Below are positions 5,545 through 7,542 of a DNA stretch of 7,542 nt, in pieces. The notes beneath the pieces were generated by a model, which did not search any database, had not been told where the DNA came from, and saw only the letters and a list, made by a program, of their open reading frames with translations. A program made the translations under genes and the position numbers. This DNA is from Betaproteobacteria bacterium RIFCSPLOWO2_02_FULL_62_17 (GTDB taxonomy: Bacteria; Pseudomonadota; Gammaproteobacteria; Burkholderiales; SG8-39), in NCBI GenBank assembly GCA_001770355.1, contig MEQV01000277.1, positions 25,143 through 32,684 on the forward strand. Reading direction: 5' to 3'. Each line of letters opens with the position of its first letter. Position 1 is the first letter of the stretch.

Positions 5545-6424
5545 AACTTTTTGCCTCCTCGACCGCGTACCCGGCCATCCTGGCGCGCAGCTCAGGCGAA
5601 ATCGGAACGGCGCGCAGCGTTTCCAGCGAGACCATTGCGATCACGTGCCGGGCGCGCATGCGTTCCTCGCCCGCGACGATCCCGGAGATGCGAAGCTCAA
5701 CCGACGCGCGTCCGAGCCGCGCAATTGAAAGCTGCAGCGTCAGGATCTCGCCGATGCGCGAGGGCTTGAGAAACTCACAGCGGGTGTCGACGATCGGGAA
5801 GCCCAGCCGCTGGCGAATATGTATCTCGGCGAACGACAGGCCGAGCGCCTCGCCGAACCAGTCCTCGACCGCGGCATTGATCATGTCGAAGGTATTCGGC
5901 GAGTACAGGATGCCCGCCGGATCGCAGTGCGAGAAGCGCAGCGGGTGGCGCGAGAGGAATACTTTCGGCGGCGCGGCCCCGCCCGTGGCGATGCGCGGCA
6001 GCGGCGCCGCGCCCAGAACGTAGGGCGCGACCTTGGCCAGGAGCGCCTCGGGAATCGGCACCGGGCGGTAGCTCTCCAGCGAGACCATAACGATCACCTG
6101 GCGGGCGCGCAGGCGTTCTTCGCCGCGCACCTTGCCGGAAATCTGGAAGTCGATGGTGCTGCGGCCCAGCCGCGCGATGGCGAGCCCCATCTCGAGCCGG
6201 TCGCCAATGTGGCAGGGCCGGTAGAACTCGCATTGCGCCATCACCACCGGCAGGCCGAGGCGCCTTTGCATCAGCCTGGGCTCGAACGGTGCCTCGACCG
6301 CCTCGTCGAACCAATCCTCGACAGTGGCATTGATAAAGTCGAAAAAATGCGGAAAGTACACGATCCCGCCCGGATCGCAGTGGGAGAAGCGGACCTGGTG
6401 GACGGCGCGAAACACGATGCTCAT
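5537..6424 (-). CDS. Fused tandem hotdog (4-hydroxybenzoyl-CoA thioesterase-like) protein
   Basis: The protein has 295 residues made of two full hotdog domains, each the size of a normal single-domain acyl-CoA thioesterase. Domain 1 is at about 5-135 and domain 2 at about 156-286, joined by a Pro/Ala/Gly-rich linker at 136-161. Both begin with RFSHCDPxGIxY, the 4-HBT-family signature, with the expected catalytic Asp at D17 and D168. Aligned without gaps over 125 positions, the halves match at 69 (about 55%, counted by hand). The likely reaction is hydrolysis of an acyl- or aroyl-CoA; single-domain relatives form dimers or tetramers, so the fusion may act as a built-in dimer. The start shares one base with the permease stop (TGATG), and the stop overlaps the SDR start by 8 bases. 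The frame stays open far upstream inside the permease gene, but the signature begins just after this ATG, so that extension is a shadow. Confidence 0.92.
   Translation of the reverse strand: MSIVFRAVHQVRFSHCDPGGIVYFPHFFDFINATVEDWFDEAVEAPFEPRLMQRRLGLPVVMAQCEFYRPCHIGDRLEMGLAIARLGRSTIDFQISGKVRGEERLRARQVIVMVSLESYRPVPIPEALLAKVAPYVLGAAPLPRIATGGAAPPKVFLSRHPLRFSHCDPAGILYSPNTFDMINAAVEDWFGEALGLSFAEIHIRQRLGFPIVDTRCEFLKPSRIGEILTLQLSIARLGRASVELRISGIVAGEERMRARHVIAMVSLETLRAVPISPELRARMAGYAVEEAKSYG
5567..6394 (-). repeat. 375-bp direct duplication encoding the two hotdog domains
   Basis: Units at 6020-6394 and 5567-5941 are offset by 453 bases and align without gaps at the protein level. DNA similarity is still visible, for example CCAGCGAGACCAT in both near 5619 and 6077 and CCGGATCGCAGTG in both near 5918 and 6371 on the plus strand. 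The duplication is therefore detectable at DNA level, not only in the fold. Confidence 0.85.
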
Positions 6425-7401
6425 CAGGCGCGCACTTCCTGCCGCTGAAACGCCATGTAGGATGCCGCGAACAGGATGATCGCACCGGCAATGAGGCCGG
6501 TGAACTGCGGCCACACCAGCAGCAGGCTCTGACCAAAGGAGAGCGGCGCGCCGGCCACCGCGCCCTGCACCTGGCTCGCAAACACCACCCCGAAGCTGCG
6601 GGTTGCCGGCTGCAGCATGCCGATCACCGCTTCGCCGAACAGCGTGGAGGGCGACAGGCGCCCAAGCACCTGCTGCAATCCAATCTGTTGCGGATTCGGG
6701 ATGCCCAGCAGCAGCGCAAGCTCGGTGGGCGGATAGGCGATCTCGGCGATGAAGCGCGCCATTAACGGCCACAACAGGCTCAGCAACAGCCATGCACCCA
6801 AAGCGGAGAACGCGGCCGTGGCCGGCGAGCGGCACAGCACCGAGCAAAGCATGGCCACCGCGAGCCAGACGCCGCCGTAGGCCAGCGCCACGCCAAGGAA
6901 CACAAAGCCGCGCGCCACTTCTTCGCCGCTCGGCGGAACGCCCAAGCGCAGCAGGCCCAGGCCGGTAATCAGCAGCCAGAGAGTGACCAGGCCCACGGCG
7001 AGCGTGGCCAACCCGCCGGCGAATTTTCCCAGCAGCAAGGCATCGCGGTATATGGGTTGGGCCAGCACGCGGCTCATGGTGCGGCGGTTGAACTCGCCGT
7101 TGATGCTGTCGAACCCCAGGCTGATCGCCATGAGAGGAATCAGAAAGCTCAGCACCGCGAGGAACGACGGCATCGATTCGCGCGCATCGGTGAAAAGGCG
7201 CAGGAACAGGAACGGGTCCTGCGCAGTGGTGGTGCGCAGCCCCTGGATCGACATGAATACCGCGCCGATGCCGGTGAGCAGTATCAGCCACTCGAGCACC
7301 AGCATGCGCGGGCTGCGCAAATGGTCGGAAAATTCCTTTGCGAACACGACGCCGCAACCCTTCCAGGGAGAACCGCTACGCCGTGACATGCGCTGTGCCA
7401 T
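6424..7401 (-). CDS. ABC-2 type transporter permease
   Basis: Membrane subunit of an ABC exporter-type system, 325 residues, in the inner membrane. It has six clear hydrophobic spans at about 33-52, 79-97, 122-150, 165-189, 194-215 and 299-318, with a larger hydrophilic stretch between the last two (220-298). The FDSINGEFNRRTMSRVL block at 97-113, followed by a basic/polar segment and LLLGKF, is typical of ABC-2 permeases of the NosY-like kind, where it follows the second helix. Its start overlaps the ATPase gene by 26 bases; GAGAA lies just upstream. A second ATG four codons in (7389) is possible. The stop shares one base with the thioesterase start. With the ATPase it should form a transporter of two ATPases and two permeases. 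Substrate unknown; coupling to a thioesterase and a dehydrogenase suggests a lipid-like or acyl compound, as inference. Confidence 0.9.
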   Translation of the reverse strand: MAQRMSRRSGSPWKGCGVVFAKEFSDHLRSPRMLVLEWLILLTGIGAVFMSIQGLRTTTAQDPFLFLRLFTDARESMPSFLAVLSFLIPLMAISLGFDSINGEFNRRTMSRVLAQPIYRDALLLGKFAGGLATLAVGLVTLWLLITGLGLLRLGVPPSGEEVARGFVFLGVALAYGGVWLAVAMLCSVLCRSPATAAFSALGAWLLLSLLWPLMARFIAEIAYPPTELALLLGIPNPQQIGLQQVLGRLSPSTLFGEAVIGMLQPATRSFGVVFASQVQGAVAGAPLSFGQSLLLVWPQFTGLIAGAIILFAASYMAFQRQEVRA

Positions 7402-7542
7402 TTATTTTCTCGAAGTAACGCCGGTAGATTTCGTCCAGGCTCGGCTCGACGCTGGCCAGCCGCAGAATCGGCGCGCCCGCATTGATCATCGCGCGCGCCA
7501 CCGCGTCGCGCACATCGCGCAGGGCGAGCACGCGAAAGCGTC
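7376..7542 (-). CDS. ABC transporter ATP-binding subunit, C-terminal end only
   Basis: Only the last 54 residues lie in the window; the start and all ATP-binding motifs are off the right edge. The ending LRLASVEPSLDEIYRRYFE is typical of the C-terminus of ATPases that partner ABC-2 permeases (the VEPSLxEIF/Y pattern), and the permease follows directly with a 26-base overlap. The call rests on this tail and on the neighbour. The residues GTAHVTA at the very end come from the overlap region. Confidence 0.78.
   Translation of the reverse strand, partial: RFRVLALRDVRDAVARAMINAGAPILRLASVEPSLDEIYRRYFEKINGTAHVTA

Noticed and set aside
6425..7357. The thioesterase frame stays open for 311 codons upstream, giving an apparent 606-residue protein.
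   Set aside because: The upstream part is Arg/Ala/Gly-rich low-complexity translation of the permease gene in another frame, with no domain. The permease reading has six clean membrane helices, and the hotdog signature starts right after the ATG at 6424.

Overview
This is a GC-rich window with dense, overlapping genes. The gene content (gluQRS, a DUF1499 membrane protein, a CGPC thioredoxin and a lysine/alanine-rich histone-like protein) suggests a proteobacterium, most likely a beta- or related gammaproteobacterium. That assignment rests on gene content and protein style only; no rRNA or tRNA is present. There are nine protein genes, two of them cut by the window ends. I saw no insertion sequence, CRISPR array, integrase or RNA gene.

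Left block, minus strand, positions 1-2730. Read in transcription order, it holds an exported protein of 270 residues (2730 to 1918), a 127-residue thioredoxin (1855 to 1472), a DUF1499 single-span membrane protein (1500 to 922) and an MFS transporter (884 off the left end). The thioredoxin, DUF1499 and MFS genes overlap or nearly touch and look like one transcript. The exported gene has its own strong ribosome binding site and resembles the N-terminal, non-catalytic part of some periplasmic metallo-beta-lactamase-fold proteins.

Middle, 2731-4773. gluQRS (glutamyl-Q tRNA(Asp) synthetase) runs on the plus strand, divergent from the exported protein across an 89-base gap. It converges on a minus-strand gene for a strongly basic, repeat-built protein with an acidic tail, which resembles bacterial H1-like or AlgP-like DNA-binding proteins.

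Right block, minus strand, 4774-7542. The genes are an ABC transporter ATPase (C-terminal end only), an ABC-2 permease, a fused tandem hotdog thioesterase and an SDR dehydrogenase. Each junction overlaps, by 26, 1 and 8 bases, so this is a translationally coupled operon. It joins a probable exporter to acyl-CoA-type chemistry. The substrate cannot be read from the sequence. The most unusual items are this cassette with its internally duplicated thioesterase, and the histone-like repeat protein.
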